NCBI GenBank assembly: GCA_036741775.1
Contig: DAINRQ010000017.1
Location: 1 to 64,000, forward strand
Length of the DNA stretch: 64,000 nt
Direction: 5' to 3'
Source: JAJKIV01 sp036741775
GTDB taxonomy: Bacteria; Gemmatimonadota; Gemmatimonadetes; Gemmatimonadales; Gemmatimonadaceae
Shown here: in pieces, positions 45,073 through 53,515 of the stretch
Position numbering within the stretch: position 1 is the stretch's first letter
How the letters are laid out: every line of letters starts with the position of its first letter
The notes under the pieces: model-generated
The model's database searches: none
Told to the model about the DNA's origin: nothing
Seen by the model: the letters and a program-made list of their open reading frames with translations, nothing else
Made by a program: the position numbers and the translations under genes

Positions 45073-45687
45073 TTATTTCTTCTTTGTCGGTTTCGCGCTC
45101 GCCTTTGCCACCGCCGGGCGTTTCACCGCGCCCTTTGCTGCTGGCTTTTTCGGTGCGGCCGCGGCTTTCTTAGCCGCTGGCTTCGACGCTACGGCTTTCG
45201 TCGGGGCCGCTGACGCGGCTCTCGCGGGGGTCGGAGTCGAGGCGGCCGGCGTGGCGGGCTTTGGTGCCGCGGGTTTCGTGATCGTGCGCGGCGGGTGGTC
45301 AGCTGGTACAGACGTGGCTCTGGCTGAAGCGACGGTTGCCGCACCAGGGTGTCGCTTGCCGTGGGCTTCCTCCGCCTCGCGAATGAGCTTGTCGGCTTCG
45401 TCCTGCGTCATCTGGCCACGCCGCACCATGTACTGCACGAGATCGCGCGCGCTTTCGACGGCGAACCCGGTCAGCCCGGCGGCGGCGTTGATGACGTCCT
45501 TCATTGCCGCCGCCATCTTACTGCCGGCTTCGAGGCTGATCTCGTGGGCGCGCGCCGCCATCTCCGCGACGGTGTCGCGGACGTCCTGGCCGCGGTGGCC
45601 CGGGCTTCGACGGGGGGTCGCAGGCGCCGTCGCCGGCGCATCAGCGCTGGCAGGCTTGGATTCGGTGACAGGAGCTTTTTCCGACAT
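45073..45687 (-). CDS. Phasin-like protein with histone H1-like Lys/Ala/Pro tail (PhaF-type)
   Basis: The 204-residue protein has an N-terminal Ala-rich disordered part, then an amphipathic helical domain (VAEMAARAHEISLEAGSKMAAAMKD..., ARDLVQYMVRRGQMTQDEADKLIREAEE) like phasin or PHA-synthesis-regulator proteins. The C-terminal ~90 residues are Ala/Lys/Pro repeats (AAKKAAAAPKKPAAKGAVKRP) resembling the DNA-binding tail of PhaF and histone H1. PhaF tethers PHA granules to the nucleoid. No PHA synthase is in the window, so the granule role is inferred; a nucleoid-associated role is also possible. Confidence 0.75.
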   Translation of the reverse strand: MSEKAPVTESKPASADAPATAPATPRRSPGHRGQDVRDTVAEMAARAHEISLEAGSKMAAAMKDVINAAAGLTGFAVESARDLVQYMVRRGQMTQDEADKLIREAEEAHGKRHPGAATVASARATSVPADHPPRTITKPAAPKPATPAASTPTPARAASAAPTKAVASKPAAKKAAAAPKKPAAKGAVKRPAVAKASAKPTKKK

Positions 45688-45910
45688 GGGGGCGTGTCCG
45701 GCTCCAGGTGGAGTGGACGAAGGATGATTGAGGAGGGCGGACTGTCGCGCTACCGTTACCGCGCGACACAGCCGGAGCGCCGGGTAGACGGCGGTAAGTA
45801 TATGATTTTTCTCAAGCTATGCAAGTGACTCAGCGGTTTCAGAAACACATCCGACTGGACTGTTCGTCTGTTCAATTACCGCAGTACAACGACATTAATA
45901 GGCCAATATA

Positions 45911-47047
45911 ATGCGAGCCCCACTCAACGGGATCAGAATTCTCGATCTCACACGGGTGCTCGCCGGCCCGCTCGCCACAATGACACTCGGCGACCTCGGC
46001 GCGCAGGTCATCAAGGTCGAGCGTCCCGGCCTCGGCGATGAGACCCGTGCCTGGGGCCCGCCGTTCGACCACCGTGGCGAAAGCGCCTACTATCTCGCCG
46101 TCAACCGCAACAAGCTCAGCATCGCACTGGACCTCGACCGCGCAGCCGATATCGAAACCCTCTCGACCCTCCTGGAGGGTGCCGATGCAGTCCTCGACAA
46201 CTTCCGGCCCGGCACCCTCGAGCGACATGGAATCGACATCGACACCGTGCTCGCGCGCCGGGCCGGCCTCGTGTGGTGCACGTTGACTGGATTCGGTCCT
46301 CGGAGCAGGCGTCCGGGCTACGACTTCGTCATCCAGGCCGAGAGCGGCTGGATGGCCATCACCGGTGAGCCGGATGGGGAACCGATGAAGGTCGGCGTCG
46401 CGCTGGCCGACGTCCTCGCCGGAAAGGACGCAGCCGTTGCGGTACTTGCCGGGCTGGCGGCTCGCGGCGACCCTCGACCGGCATCGGCGAGGCGGGTCTT
46501 CATCTCGCTGTTCGGTACCGCAGTCAGCGCGCTCGTCAACGTCGCCCAGAACACGCTCGTCAGCGGAGCTGACGCGAAGCGGTGGGGAAACGCACACCCC
46601 AATCTCGTGCCGTATCAGCTCTTCACGGCTGCGGATCGCCCGATGGTCATCGCCGTCGGAAACGACAACCAGTGGCAGAACTGCACGCGGGCGTTGGGGC
46701 TGGAAGCGCTCGGGTCCGATCCGCGTCTCGCGACGAACGCCGGGCGCCTGAGCCATCGGCAACTCGTAGTCTCCGCCGTGGCGCAATGCGTTCGCGAGCG
46801 ACCCGCGGCGCACTGGCTCGAGCTCCTATCGGCCGCGGGAGTTCCGGCCGGAATTGTTCGAACGGTGCGCGAGGCGCTCGCGGACGTGGAAGCGTCGCCA
46901 CTGACGGGCGTCGCGCCTCCGCCGCCGGGTACGGCTCGGCTTGCGCCTCCACGCCTCAACGAGCATGGAGCGCTCGTCAGACGCTTCGGCTGGGACGCCT
47001 TTCGTCACGCCGCCTCCACGTCCTCACTCGAGAACGCTCGCTCGTGA
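45911..47047 (+). CDS. CaiB/BaiF family CoA-transferase (class III)
   Basis: The 378-residue protein has the family III pattern: LTRVLAGPLATMTLGDLGAQVIKVERPGLGDETRAWGPPF, AVNRNKLSIALDL, DNFRPGTLERHGID, GFGPRSRRPGYDFVIQAESGWMAITG, and the catalytic Asp in VALADVLAGKDAAVAVLA. These enzymes move CoA between carboxylic acids (e.g. succinyl, oxalyl, carnitine, bile acids). The substrate pair is unknown; it may act with a dehydrogenase elsewhere. An AT-rich stretch precedes it, with TATGATTTTTC at 45798-45808 as a possible promoter. The methyltransferase follows 4 bp after the stop. Confidence 0.9.
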   Translation: MRAPLNGIRILDLTRVLAGPLATMTLGDLGAQVIKVERPGLGDETRAWGPPFDHRGESAYYLAVNRNKLSIALDLDRAADIETLSTLLEGADAVLDNFRPGTLERHGIDIDTVLARRAGLVWCTLTGFGPRSRRPGYDFVIQAESGWMAITGEPDGEPMKVGVALADVLAGKDAAVAVLAGLAARGDPRPASARRVFISLFGTAVSALVNVAQNTLVSGADAKRWGNAHPNLVPYQLFTAADRPMVIAVGNDNQWQNCTRALGLEALGSDPRLATNAGRLSHRQLVVSAVAQCVRERPAAHWLELLSAAGVPAGIVRTVREALADVEASPLTGVAPPPPGTARLAPPRLNEHGALVRRFGWDAFRHAASTSSLENARS

Positions 47048-47051
47048 GGCG

Positions 47052-48131
47052 ATGCGCTACATAGGGAACAAGACGAAGCTGCTTCCGTTCCTGCAGCGGG
47101 TCGTTCGTCGCCTCGGCATCCTCCCGGGTACGGCGCACGACGCGTTCGCGGGGACGGCGTCCGTGGGTCGAGCACTCAAGGCGGACGGGTGGCGTGTGAG
47201 CTCCAGCGACATCATGACGTACTCCTACGTCATGCAGCGCGCTTACGTCGTTGCATCGAGGGTGGGTGAGCTCGACCACCTCGCGCGTGCCGACGCCGGC
47301 GTACGGGCGGCGATGGCCACCCACTCGAATACCCTGGAGGCCGTGGCCGCGCACCTTTCGCGGGGCCTCGAACCGGTCGATGGGTTTATCGCACGACACT
47401 TCGCGCCCGGCGGCGGGCGGATGTACTTCACCGACGAGAACGCGCGGCGAATCGATGCGGCGCGTCTGGCACTCCACGCCTGGCGTTCGAACGAGTTGAT
47501 CGGCGATGACACCTTCTACGTGCTGCTCGCGGCGGTCATCGAAGGCGCGGACCGCGTCGCGAATACGGCCGGCGTCTATGCGGCGTACATCAAACGCTGG
47601 CAGCCGAACGCACTTCGGCCGTTCGTCGCGCTGCCGCTGTCACCGGTGCCTTCGCGAGCGCGCTGCGCCGCGCACAAGGCCGACGCGGTCGACGTTGCCC
47701 GCGCTCTTGGCCCGATCGATCTGCTGTACGTCGATCCGCCGTACAATGCGCGGCAGTACGCGGGGTATTACCACATCCCGGAGGTCATCGCCCGCGGGTG
47801 GTTCGACGGAGCTGTCTCGGTCCGTGGGAAGACGGGGCTGATAGCCGACGGCGAGCAGCGTAGCGCGTGGTGCTCCCGTCGCCGAGCGCCCGGCGCGTTA
47901 CGCGAGCTTCTCGCGGCCACTGGCGCGCGCCACGTCCTTGTCTCCTACAACAGCGAGGGTGTCATTCCCGATGCGGAGTTCCGCGCCATCCTGCGCGACG
48001 CGGCCGTTGATGGTCGGGTGCGTCGCTTCACTCGGGCGTACAAGCGATATCGCGCTGACAGCGATCGGGAAGGGCGGCGCTACAAGGGTGATGACGTAAA
48101 GGAGCTCCTCTACTATGCCCGCCTCCGTTGA
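47052..48131 (+). CDS. D12-class DNA adenine N6-methyltransferase (orphan)
   Basis: ATG 47052 gives 359 residues; a longer open frame upstream lies over the CaiB gene. Motifs: MRYIGNKTKLLPFL (N-terminal AdoMet region), DAFAGTASVGRAL (FxGxxxxG, motif I) and DLLYVDPPYNARQYAGYYH (DPPY catalytic motif IV). This order and spacing fit D12-type m6A methylases (Dam/DpnM-like). No restriction endonuclease adjoins it, so it is a solitary modification gene. It could set an epigenetic mark or be a remnant of an R-M system. The HNH gene at the window start is 46 kb away. Confidence 0.88.
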   Translation: MRYIGNKTKLLPFLQRVVRRLGILPGTAHDAFAGTASVGRALKADGWRVSSSDIMTYSYVMQRAYVVASRVGELDHLARADAGVRAAMATHSNTLEAVAAHLSRGLEPVDGFIARHFAPGGGRMYFTDENARRIDAARLALHAWRSNELIGDDTFYVLLAAVIEGADRVANTAGVYAAYIKRWQPNALRPFVALPLSPVPSRARCAAHKADAVDVARALGPIDLLYVDPPYNARQYAGYYHIPEVIARGWFDGAVSVRGKTGLIADGEQRSAWCSRRRAPGALRELLAATGARHVLVSYNSEGVIPDAEFRAILRDAAVDGRVRRFTRAYKRYRADSDREGRRYKGDDVKELLYYARLR

Positions 48132-48289
48132 GGGCCGGACGCATTTTCGTGACCGGCAAAAAGTGCCTGTTACGCACTCCGTACCCATTTCGTCAGACCC
48201 GTGTGACCAACAACACAACTGCCAGGCCGGCGGCGAGGCGCGCTGCTCCCGCACTTTCGACAGCGCGTGAATCGGGTTACACTAGCACC

Positions 48290-48856
48290 GTGAAGACGAC
48301 GGTGCCGGCCTCTCCGACCGACCAACTGGAAGTCGATCAGGATATCATCTCGCGAGTCCTTCAGGGCAACCGGGATGCGTTTTCCGTTCTGATCAATCGG
48401 TACAGCGACCCACTGTATCGCCATGCGTTGGGCATGACCGGCAGCCCGGATGTTGCGGAAGACATTCTTCAGATGTCTTTCATTAAAGCGTACCAACACC
48501 TCGCTGAGGTGCGCGGACGCTTCGACGCCTGGGTGTTCCGGATCGTAGCGAACGGGTGCAAGGACTGGCTGAAGAACATTCGGCGCACGCACCTGAGCTA
48601 CGACGAGGACGACCAGCCCTCCGGCTACTCGACTCCGGACGAGGAGTTGGATCGAACCGAGCTCCGCTCGGATCTCGACAAGGCGTTGCTCACGCTTGCC
48701 CCGTCATTGCGCGAGGCATTCGTGATGAAGCACGTCGAAGGGCGCTCGTACGAGGAGATGGCCGATTTGTTGGGTACCACCGTTGGAGCACTGAAGATGC
48801 GCGTTCACCGCGCTCGTGAGGCGCTCCAGGCTCTTCTAGAGGAGAAATACGCATAA
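48290..48856 (+). CDS. ECF-type RNA polymerase sigma factor
   Basis: GTG 48290 gives 188 residues; the open frame extends to 48128 but those 54 codons do not look like protein. Region 2: RDAFSVLINRYSDPLYRHALGMTGSPDVAEDILQMSFIKAYQHL and FDAWVFRIVANGCKDWLKN. Region 4: LAPSLREAFVMKHVEGRSYEEMADLLGTTVGALKMRVHRAREAL. This is a typical sigma-70 ECF factor. TAA 48854 overlaps ATG of the next gene (TAATG), a coupling typical of a sigma and its anti-sigma. The regulon is unknown; a TACACT close to the start (48278-48283) may be its own promoter. Confidence 0.92.
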   Translation: MKTTVPASPTDQLEVDQDIISRVLQGNRDAFSVLINRYSDPLYRHALGMTGSPDVAEDILQMSFIKAYQHLAEVRGRFDAWVFRIVANGCKDWLKNIRRTHLSYDEDDQPSGYSTPDEELDRTELRSDLDKALLTLAPSLREAFVMKHVEGRSYEEMADLLGTTVGALKMRVHRAREALQALLEEKYA

Positions 48857-49281
48857 TGCTTGATAACCTGAACGCACGCGATGGCAGCGGCGACGCTGGC
48901 CGCGAGCGCCCTCGCCGAGCCTCGGAGCAATCGCAGCCGCTCGTCGATCGGGAGGTTCCGCTCGGTGGGACGGCGACGTCCGAGATGATCAACAGCTGGC
49001 TCGACGGGGAAACGCCGGAGCCGGTCGCATTGAACGGAGATACGGCTCGCCAGGTCGACCTATGGCGCCGGATCGAACAGGAAAGTGAGCGGCGCCGTCA
49101 GATGGTGACGCCGGCGCACGTGACGGCCCAGATCATGGCTGCGCTTCCCGCGGATCTTCCGCAGGCGTCGCTGCCGTGGTGGAAGAAGTCGATCCAGGTG
49201 TCGCCGGTGGTCGCAATCGCGGCCGCGGCCGGGCTCGTCGCTCTCGGGGCCGCCATTGGCAACGGCATGCGGATTCGGTGA
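48856..49281 (+). CDS. Probable membrane-anchored anti-sigma factor
   Basis: The 141-residue protein has a cytosolic N-terminus (EMINSWLDGETPEPVALNGDTARQVDLWRRIEQESERRRQM), an amphipathic linker with LPWWKKS, and one membrane helix at about residues 112-133 (VSPVVAIAAAAGLVALGAAIG). The end is short (NGMRIR). Coupling to the ECF gene and this layout fit a sigma-binding ASD with a membrane anchor. No zinc HxxxCxxC motif is present. Function is inferred from context. The strong hairpin that follows is its terminator. Confidence 0.75.
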   Translation: MLDNLNARDGSGDAGRERPRRASEQSQPLVDREVPLGGTATSEMINSWLDGETPEPVALNGDTARQVDLWRRIEQESERRRQMVTPAHVTAQIMAALPADLPQASLPWWKKSIQVSPVVAIAAAAGLVALGAAIGNGMRIR

Positions 49282-49314
49282 GCATTCGTTAGTTCGTAGT
49301 CCGCATGACGCTGA

Positions 49315-49342
49315 AAAGGCCGGTCCCACGGGACCGGCCTTT
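49315..49342 (+). terminator. Rho-independent terminator after sigma/anti-sigma operon
   Basis: A 13-bp perfect stem (49315-49327 with 49330-49342), GC-rich in the middle, begins with AAAGG and ends in CCTTT followed by CT. It lies 33 bases after the anti-sigma stop. Short T run; otherwise a classical intrinsic terminator. Confidence 0.88.
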
Positions 49343-49499
49343 CTCATGTCGGACCGGCGCGGTGGGTCACGAGGTTAACACCGTAGGAGCATTGACCGTC
49401 AGACGTGGTACGGCGGCACGGTGACTGCTGCATCCGTGACGCGGGCGACGACAGCCCGCGTGTGTTCGCTGCAAGGCCCTGGAAACGAGGGTGCCTCCG

Positions 49500-50246
49500 A
49501 TGCGTGCTCGTTCCATCCCGCTGCTCGCGGGCGCCGCTTTACTCGTTGCGTGTGATCGATCGGCCCCCGTCGGGCCTGCGGCGAGCGATGAGGTCGTCGA
49601 CCTCGTACCCGACTACGCGCTGAGCGCGGCCGCGTCCACGGATGCCGCTGGAATTGGCGGGTTTCGATTCCCCGATGACCTTCGGCTGACCCCGGAGCAG
49701 AAAGCGGCGATCGCGGCGCTTCATGACGCGTTCATGACCGCGACGGCTGACGACGTTGCCGCACTCCGCGCGATCGAGCGAGAAGCGCGTGAAGCGCGAG
49801 CGTCGGGAAGGCCTCGTGCGGAGATCCGCGTGATCCTCGCCCGAGCCCTTCCGATTCACGAGCGACTGGATGCGGCATTCCGGAAGCTCCAGGCGGACGT
49901 GTGGGCGGTATATACGGCGGAGCAGCGTGCGTGGATCGAGTCCCATCGACCCCGTAGCTGTGGTTCGTCGGGCGCGCGGTTGACGGAGGAACAGGTCACG
50001 CAGATCCGCGCGCTTCAGGAGCGCTTCCTGGCTGCGGTGCAGGGCGATCTCGCGCTCATCCGATCCATCGTGGCCGAGGCGAGGGCGGCGCACGAAGCCG
50101 GCCAGTCGCGCCGGGAGGTGGCGAGGATTCTCGCGCGGGCGGCCGAGCCGCAGCGCCGGGTGAGGGAAGCAGAACGCGCGCTCCACGAAGCGATACTCGC
50201 GCTGCTTACCCCCGCGCAGCGCGAGCGATGGCTGTGTCGTCGGTAG
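49500..50246 (+). CDS. Spy/CpxP-like lipoprotein with duplicated LTxxQ-type domain
   Basis: ATG 49500 gives 248 residues; a GTG 9 bases upstream is less likely. A lipoprotein signal MRARSIPLLAGAALLVAC is present. Two similar helical modules follow: LRLTPEQKAAIAALHDAF...ERLDAAFRKL...AEQRAWIESH and RLTEEQVTQIRALQERF...RRVREAERALHEAILALLTPAQRERW. Each has the LTxxQ-like start and a late LxxAQR motif. This resembles a duplicated Spy/CpxP chaperone or metal-sensing fold in the periplasm. The last 41 bp overlap the convergent GNAT gene. Confidence 0.72.
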   Translation: MRARSIPLLAGAALLVACDRSAPVGPAASDEVVDLVPDYALSAAASTDAAGIGGFRFPDDLRLTPEQKAAIAALHDAFMTATADDVAALRAIEREAREARASGRPRAEIRVILARALPIHERLDAAFRKLQADVWAVYTAEQRAWIESHRPRSCGSSGARLTEEQVTQIRALQERFLAAVQGDLALIRSIVAEARAAHEAGQSRREVARILARAAEPQRRVREAERALHEAILALLTPAQRERWLCRR

Positions 50247-50760
50247 GCCGGGCGAGGATGATCAGCGCAATTCCATCGCGGTAGTAGTCAGGAACGCGGC
50301 CGACTTCGGTGAAGCCGCAACGAGCGAAGAGTGCACGGCCACTGACGAGCAGTGGATCGTCGGGGAGCTCCGCGACGACTATTCTCGCACCGCACGCCGC
50401 GAGGTCATCCACGGCCGCATCGCAGAGGCTCACTCCGACGGCGTTGAGGCGGCTACTTGCGGTCACCCCGATAAAATGGATTCGCCCGGTGCCGACCGCG
50501 CCCGCGACGTCGCCATAGAGAGCGAAGCCCAGCATCTCACCGTCTCGGTCGGCGACGATGCCACGCGATTCCGCCGTGCGACCCTCGAGCGCGAGCCGAA
50601 GGAAATACCTCGGCACCTCGACGTACGGGGTGCCTGCGGCGTCGTGGGCGATGAACGCGTCCATCGCTCCGCGGTCGGAGTCGACGTGGCGACGAATCGA
50701 GAAGCCTGCCGCGTCACGCCGTTCCGCCGTGTTCCACCTCGTTGTGTCCTCCCGGCTCAC
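50206..50760 (-). CDS. GNAT-family N-acetyltransferase
   Basis: The 184-residue protein has a GNAT layout: an N-terminal strand-helix (FSIRRHVDSDRGAMDAFIAHD), central strands GIVADRDGEMLGFALYGDVAGAVGTGRIHFIGV, then TASSRLNAVGVSLCDAAVDDLAACG (acetyl-CoA loop in a diverged form) and a C-terminal FARCGFTEVGRVPDYYRDG. Its GTG start overlaps the serA stop (GTGA at 50757-50760), so it is the last gene of the serine operon. The substrate is unknown; the link to serine is by context only. Confidence 0.82.
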   Translation of the reverse strand: MSREDTTRWNTAERRDAAGFSIRRHVDSDRGAMDAFIAHDAAGTPYVEVPRYFLRLALEGRTAESRGIVADRDGEMLGFALYGDVAGAVGTGRIHFIGVTASSRLNAVGVSLCDAAVDDLAACGARIVVAELPDDPLLVSGRALFARCGFTEVGRVPDYYRDGIALIILARPTDDTAIARAARG

Positions 50761-52361
50761 GCGCGATCGAGGTGGACTTGCCGGACGCTTCGAATCTCGG
50801 GAAGGTCGGCGAGGGCCTCGAGCACGGCTGGCTCGACCCGACCGTCGATGCTCACGACCGCGAGGGCCTCGCCGCCGACGTCGAGACGCGACTGGTGATA
50901 GCCGCCGATGTTGATGCCCGCATTGCCGAGCACAGTGCCGACGTGGCCGATCACGCCCGGCGCGTCTTGATTCCGGAGGACGAGGAGGGCACCGCGGGGC
51001 ACCATGTCGACGCGGAACTCATCGATGAGGACAATGCGCGCGTGCGAGTCTCCGATCAGCGCGCCGGCCACGCGCGTCTCGCCGGCGTCGGTCGTCGCGC
51101 GGATCTCGAGCTGCTCCGCATATGAGTCACGTGAGTCGAGCTGGATCTGATCCACGCGAATGCCGTGTGCCGTGGCGACGTGAAGGGCGTTCACGGTGTT
51201 GACGGCGCTTGCGCCGACGACGCGCGACAGCGCACCGCACAGGACGGTCGCGGTGAGCAAGCGAAGGCCGTTCGTTGCCGCGCCTGAATAGCGGACCTCG
51301 ACCCGCGCGATCCCGCCGTCGGCGAGCGCGGCGGCGAGGATGCCGAGTCGCTCCGCGAGATCGAGCAGCGGACGAAGGCGGCGCATCTCTTCGCCCCCGA
51401 GTCCCGGCGCGTTCACGGCGCGCGCGAGGTCGCCGTCGACGAGGGCGGCCCGCACCGCTTCGGCGATCTCGATGGCCACGTTTTGTTGTGCTTCCGCCGT
51501 CGACGCGCCGAGATGGGGCGTGAGCACCACATTGTCGAGCGTGCGGAGGGGGTGGTCCGCGGGGAGCGGCTCCTGCTCGAAGACGTCGAGCGCCGCGCCC
51601 GCAATCCGTTTTTCACGGATGGCGCGCGCGAGCGCGTCCTCGCTCACGACGCCGCCACGCGCGGCGTTGACGAGGACCGCGGTCGGTTTCATCAGCGACA
51701 GCTCCTTGTCCCCGAGCAGCCCTGCCGTCGCTTCGGTGAGCGGTACGTGCAGCGACACGACGTCCGCGCGGCGCAGGACGTCCGGGAACTCGACGCGTTC
51801 GATGCCTAACGCCTGCGCACGTTCGGCAATGAGAAACGGGTCGTACGCGATGACCGTCATGCCGAACGCCCGGGCGCGTTTTGCGACCTCGCCGCCGATG
51901 CGACCGGCACCCACCAGTCCGAGGGTCTTCCCGTAGAGCTCGGTCCCGCTGAAGCTCTTGCGATCCCATTGCCCGGCCTTCATCGAGCGGTCGGCGGCCG
52001 GCACCCGACGGAGCAGCGCGAGCATGAGCGCCAGCGTGAGCTCGGCCGCGGAGATCGTGTTACCGGCGGGCGCCGTGAGGACGGCGATACCGCGTTCCGT
52101 CGCGGCATCGACGTCGATGGTGTCCACGCCTACACCGGCACGTCCAATCACCTTCAGGCCGTTCGCCCGCGCGAGCGATTCGCGGGTGATCTGCGTCGCG
52201 CTGCGGACCAGGACGGCGTCGGCATCCGCGATCGCATCGGCGAGCTCGGCACCTTTGAGTCCGGGGCGCACGACAAGCTCGAAGCGCGAATCGTCACGAA
52301 GCGGCGCGAGCCCGTCAAGCGCGATCTGATCCGCGACGAGCACGCGATACATGGCGGTCAT
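50757..52361 (-). CDS. serA: D-3-phosphoglycerate dehydrogenase (long type with ACT domain)
   Basis: The 534-residue protein is chosen from ATG 52361 (MTAMYRVLVADQI...), which overlaps the upstream aminotransferase stop as ATGA. The NAD-binding Rossmann domain contains GKTLGLVGAGRIGGEVAKRA, LHVPLTEATAG, ALDVFEQEPLP and the catalytic His in LTPHLGASTAEAQ. An intervening allosteric domain (about 320-450) and a C-terminal ACT domain (ALLVLRNQDAPGVIGHVGTVLGNAGINIGGYHQSR) follow. This is the long form, as in Mycobacterium, feedback-inhibited by serine. First committed step of serine synthesis. Confidence 0.95.
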   Translation of the reverse strand: MTAMYRVLVADQIALDGLAPLRDDSRFELVVRPGLKGAELADAIADADAVLVRSATQITRESLARANGLKVIGRAGVGVDTIDVDAATERGIAVLTAPAGNTISAAELTLALMLALLRRVPAADRSMKAGQWDRKSFSGTELYGKTLGLVGAGRIGGEVAKRARAFGMTVIAYDPFLIAERAQALGIERVEFPDVLRRADVVSLHVPLTEATAGLLGDKELSLMKPTAVLVNAARGGVVSEDALARAIREKRIAGAALDVFEQEPLPADHPLRTLDNVVLTPHLGASTAEAQQNVAIEIAEAVRAALVDGDLARAVNAPGLGGEEMRRLRPLLDLAERLGILAAALADGGIARVEVRYSGAATNGLRLLTATVLCGALSRVVGASAVNTVNALHVATAHGIRVDQIQLDSRDSYAEQLEIRATTDAGETRVAGALIGDSHARIVLIDEFRVDMVPRGALLVLRNQDAPGVIGHVGTVLGNAGINIGGYHQSRLDVGGEALAVVSIDGRVEPAVLEALADLPEIRSVRQVHLDRA

Positions 52362-53497
52362 GCGGTCAGCACCTCGCGCAACACGTCGAGCAACACCTCG
52401 AGCTCTTTGACCGTATGGTCGCCCATGTGGCCGATTCGGATGGACGAATCCTTGAGCGACCCGTAGCCGGCGGAGATGGTGAACCCACGCGCCTTCATCG
52501 CGGAGTTGACCGCGCTCCCGGTATGCGATGACGGGAGCGCGATGCACGTGACGGTCGGCGAACGGAAACCCTCGGGCGAGAGGACCGAGACGCCGACGCC
52601 GGCTCCACGCATCTCGTCCACCCACGTCCAGGTGCGGCGCGCCATGGCAGCGTGTCGCTCCCAGCGGCGCTCGATCGTCTCGGCACGAATGTCGTCGAGC
52701 TGCGCGGCGAGCGCGTAGAACAACGAGACCGCGGGCGTGTTCGGCGTCTGGTTCTTCAGAATCCCCTTGTCGAACTCGACGAGGTCGAAGTAGATGCCGC
52801 GATCCTTCTTCGTTCTGGCACGTTCGAGGACGTTTTCGCGCGCGACGCCGAAGGCCAGGCCCGGCGGCAATGCAAGCGCCTTCTGCGACCCGGTGAGCAC
52901 GAAGTCGAGGTGCCACTCGTCCGTCTCTACCTGAGCGCCGGCGATACCGGTAACGCTGTCGACGAGCAGGACGACATCACCGGCCTCGTGCGCCACGCGC
53001 GCGAGGTCTGCGATGGGATTCAGCGCTCCGGTCGACGTCTCGGAGTGAACGACGGTCACCGCGTCGAATCGTCCACCCTTCAGGGCCTCGGCGAGCATCT
53101 CCGGCGTATGCGCCTGGCCAAGAGGAACCGATAACGCCTCAGCCTCGAGTCCGCACGCGCGCGCAATCTGGAAGAACCGGTCGCTGAATGCGCCGTTCAC
53201 GAGGGACAGCACGCGTGCGCGCGCGCCGTTGCGTACCGCGGCCTCCATGAGCCCCGTCGCCGAGGCGCTCGCAATGTACACCGGGCGCTTCGTTCGGAAG
53301 ACGTACTGAAGACCGGGCTCGAGGCGCGCGATGAGCTCCTCCATCGATTTGCCGCGATGGCCGATCATCGGCTGAAGCATCGCTTCGAGAATGCTCGGAC
53401 GGACTTCGGTGGGCCCGGGTAGAAAAAACCGTCCAAAAGCGGCCTGCGCACCCGGGGTTGTCCGGGCTGCGACGTCGGCGCGTGGCTGTGCCGTCAT
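52358..53497 (-). CDS. Class V aminotransferase (AGT type) in the serine operon, likely phosphoserine transaminase
   Basis: The 379-residue PLP enzyme has FLPGPTEVRPSILEAM, MIGHRGKSMEELIARL, SATGLMEAAVRNG, VVHSETSTGALNPI (carboxylate/PLP region), LLVDSVTGIAGAQVETDEW and the PLP Lys in LTGSQKALALPPGLAF. The motif set belongs to alanine-glyoxylate/serine-pyruvate aminotransferase-like proteins rather than canonical SerC, but its position between serB and serA argues for 3-phosphohydroxypyruvate transamination, as in some other bacteria and archaea. The stop overlaps serA (ATGA). The function call rests on context. Confidence 0.9.
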   Translation of the reverse strand: MTAQPRADVAARTTPGAQAAFGRFFLPGPTEVRPSILEAMLQPMIGHRGKSMEELIARLEPGLQYVFRTKRPVYIASASATGLMEAAVRNGARARVLSLVNGAFSDRFFQIARACGLEAEALSVPLGQAHTPEMLAEALKGGRFDAVTVVHSETSTGALNPIADLARVAHEAGDVVLLVDSVTGIAGAQVETDEWHLDFVLTGSQKALALPPGLAFGVARENVLERARTKKDRGIYFDLVEFDKGILKNQTPNTPAVSLFYALAAQLDDIRAETIERRWERHAAMARRTWTWVDEMRGAGVGVSVLSPEGFRSPTVTCIALPSSHTGSAVNSAMKARGFTISAGYGSLKDSSIRIGHMGDHTVKELEVLLDVLREVLTA

Positions 53498-53515
53498 GAG
53501 TTGCGAGTTGCGCGG

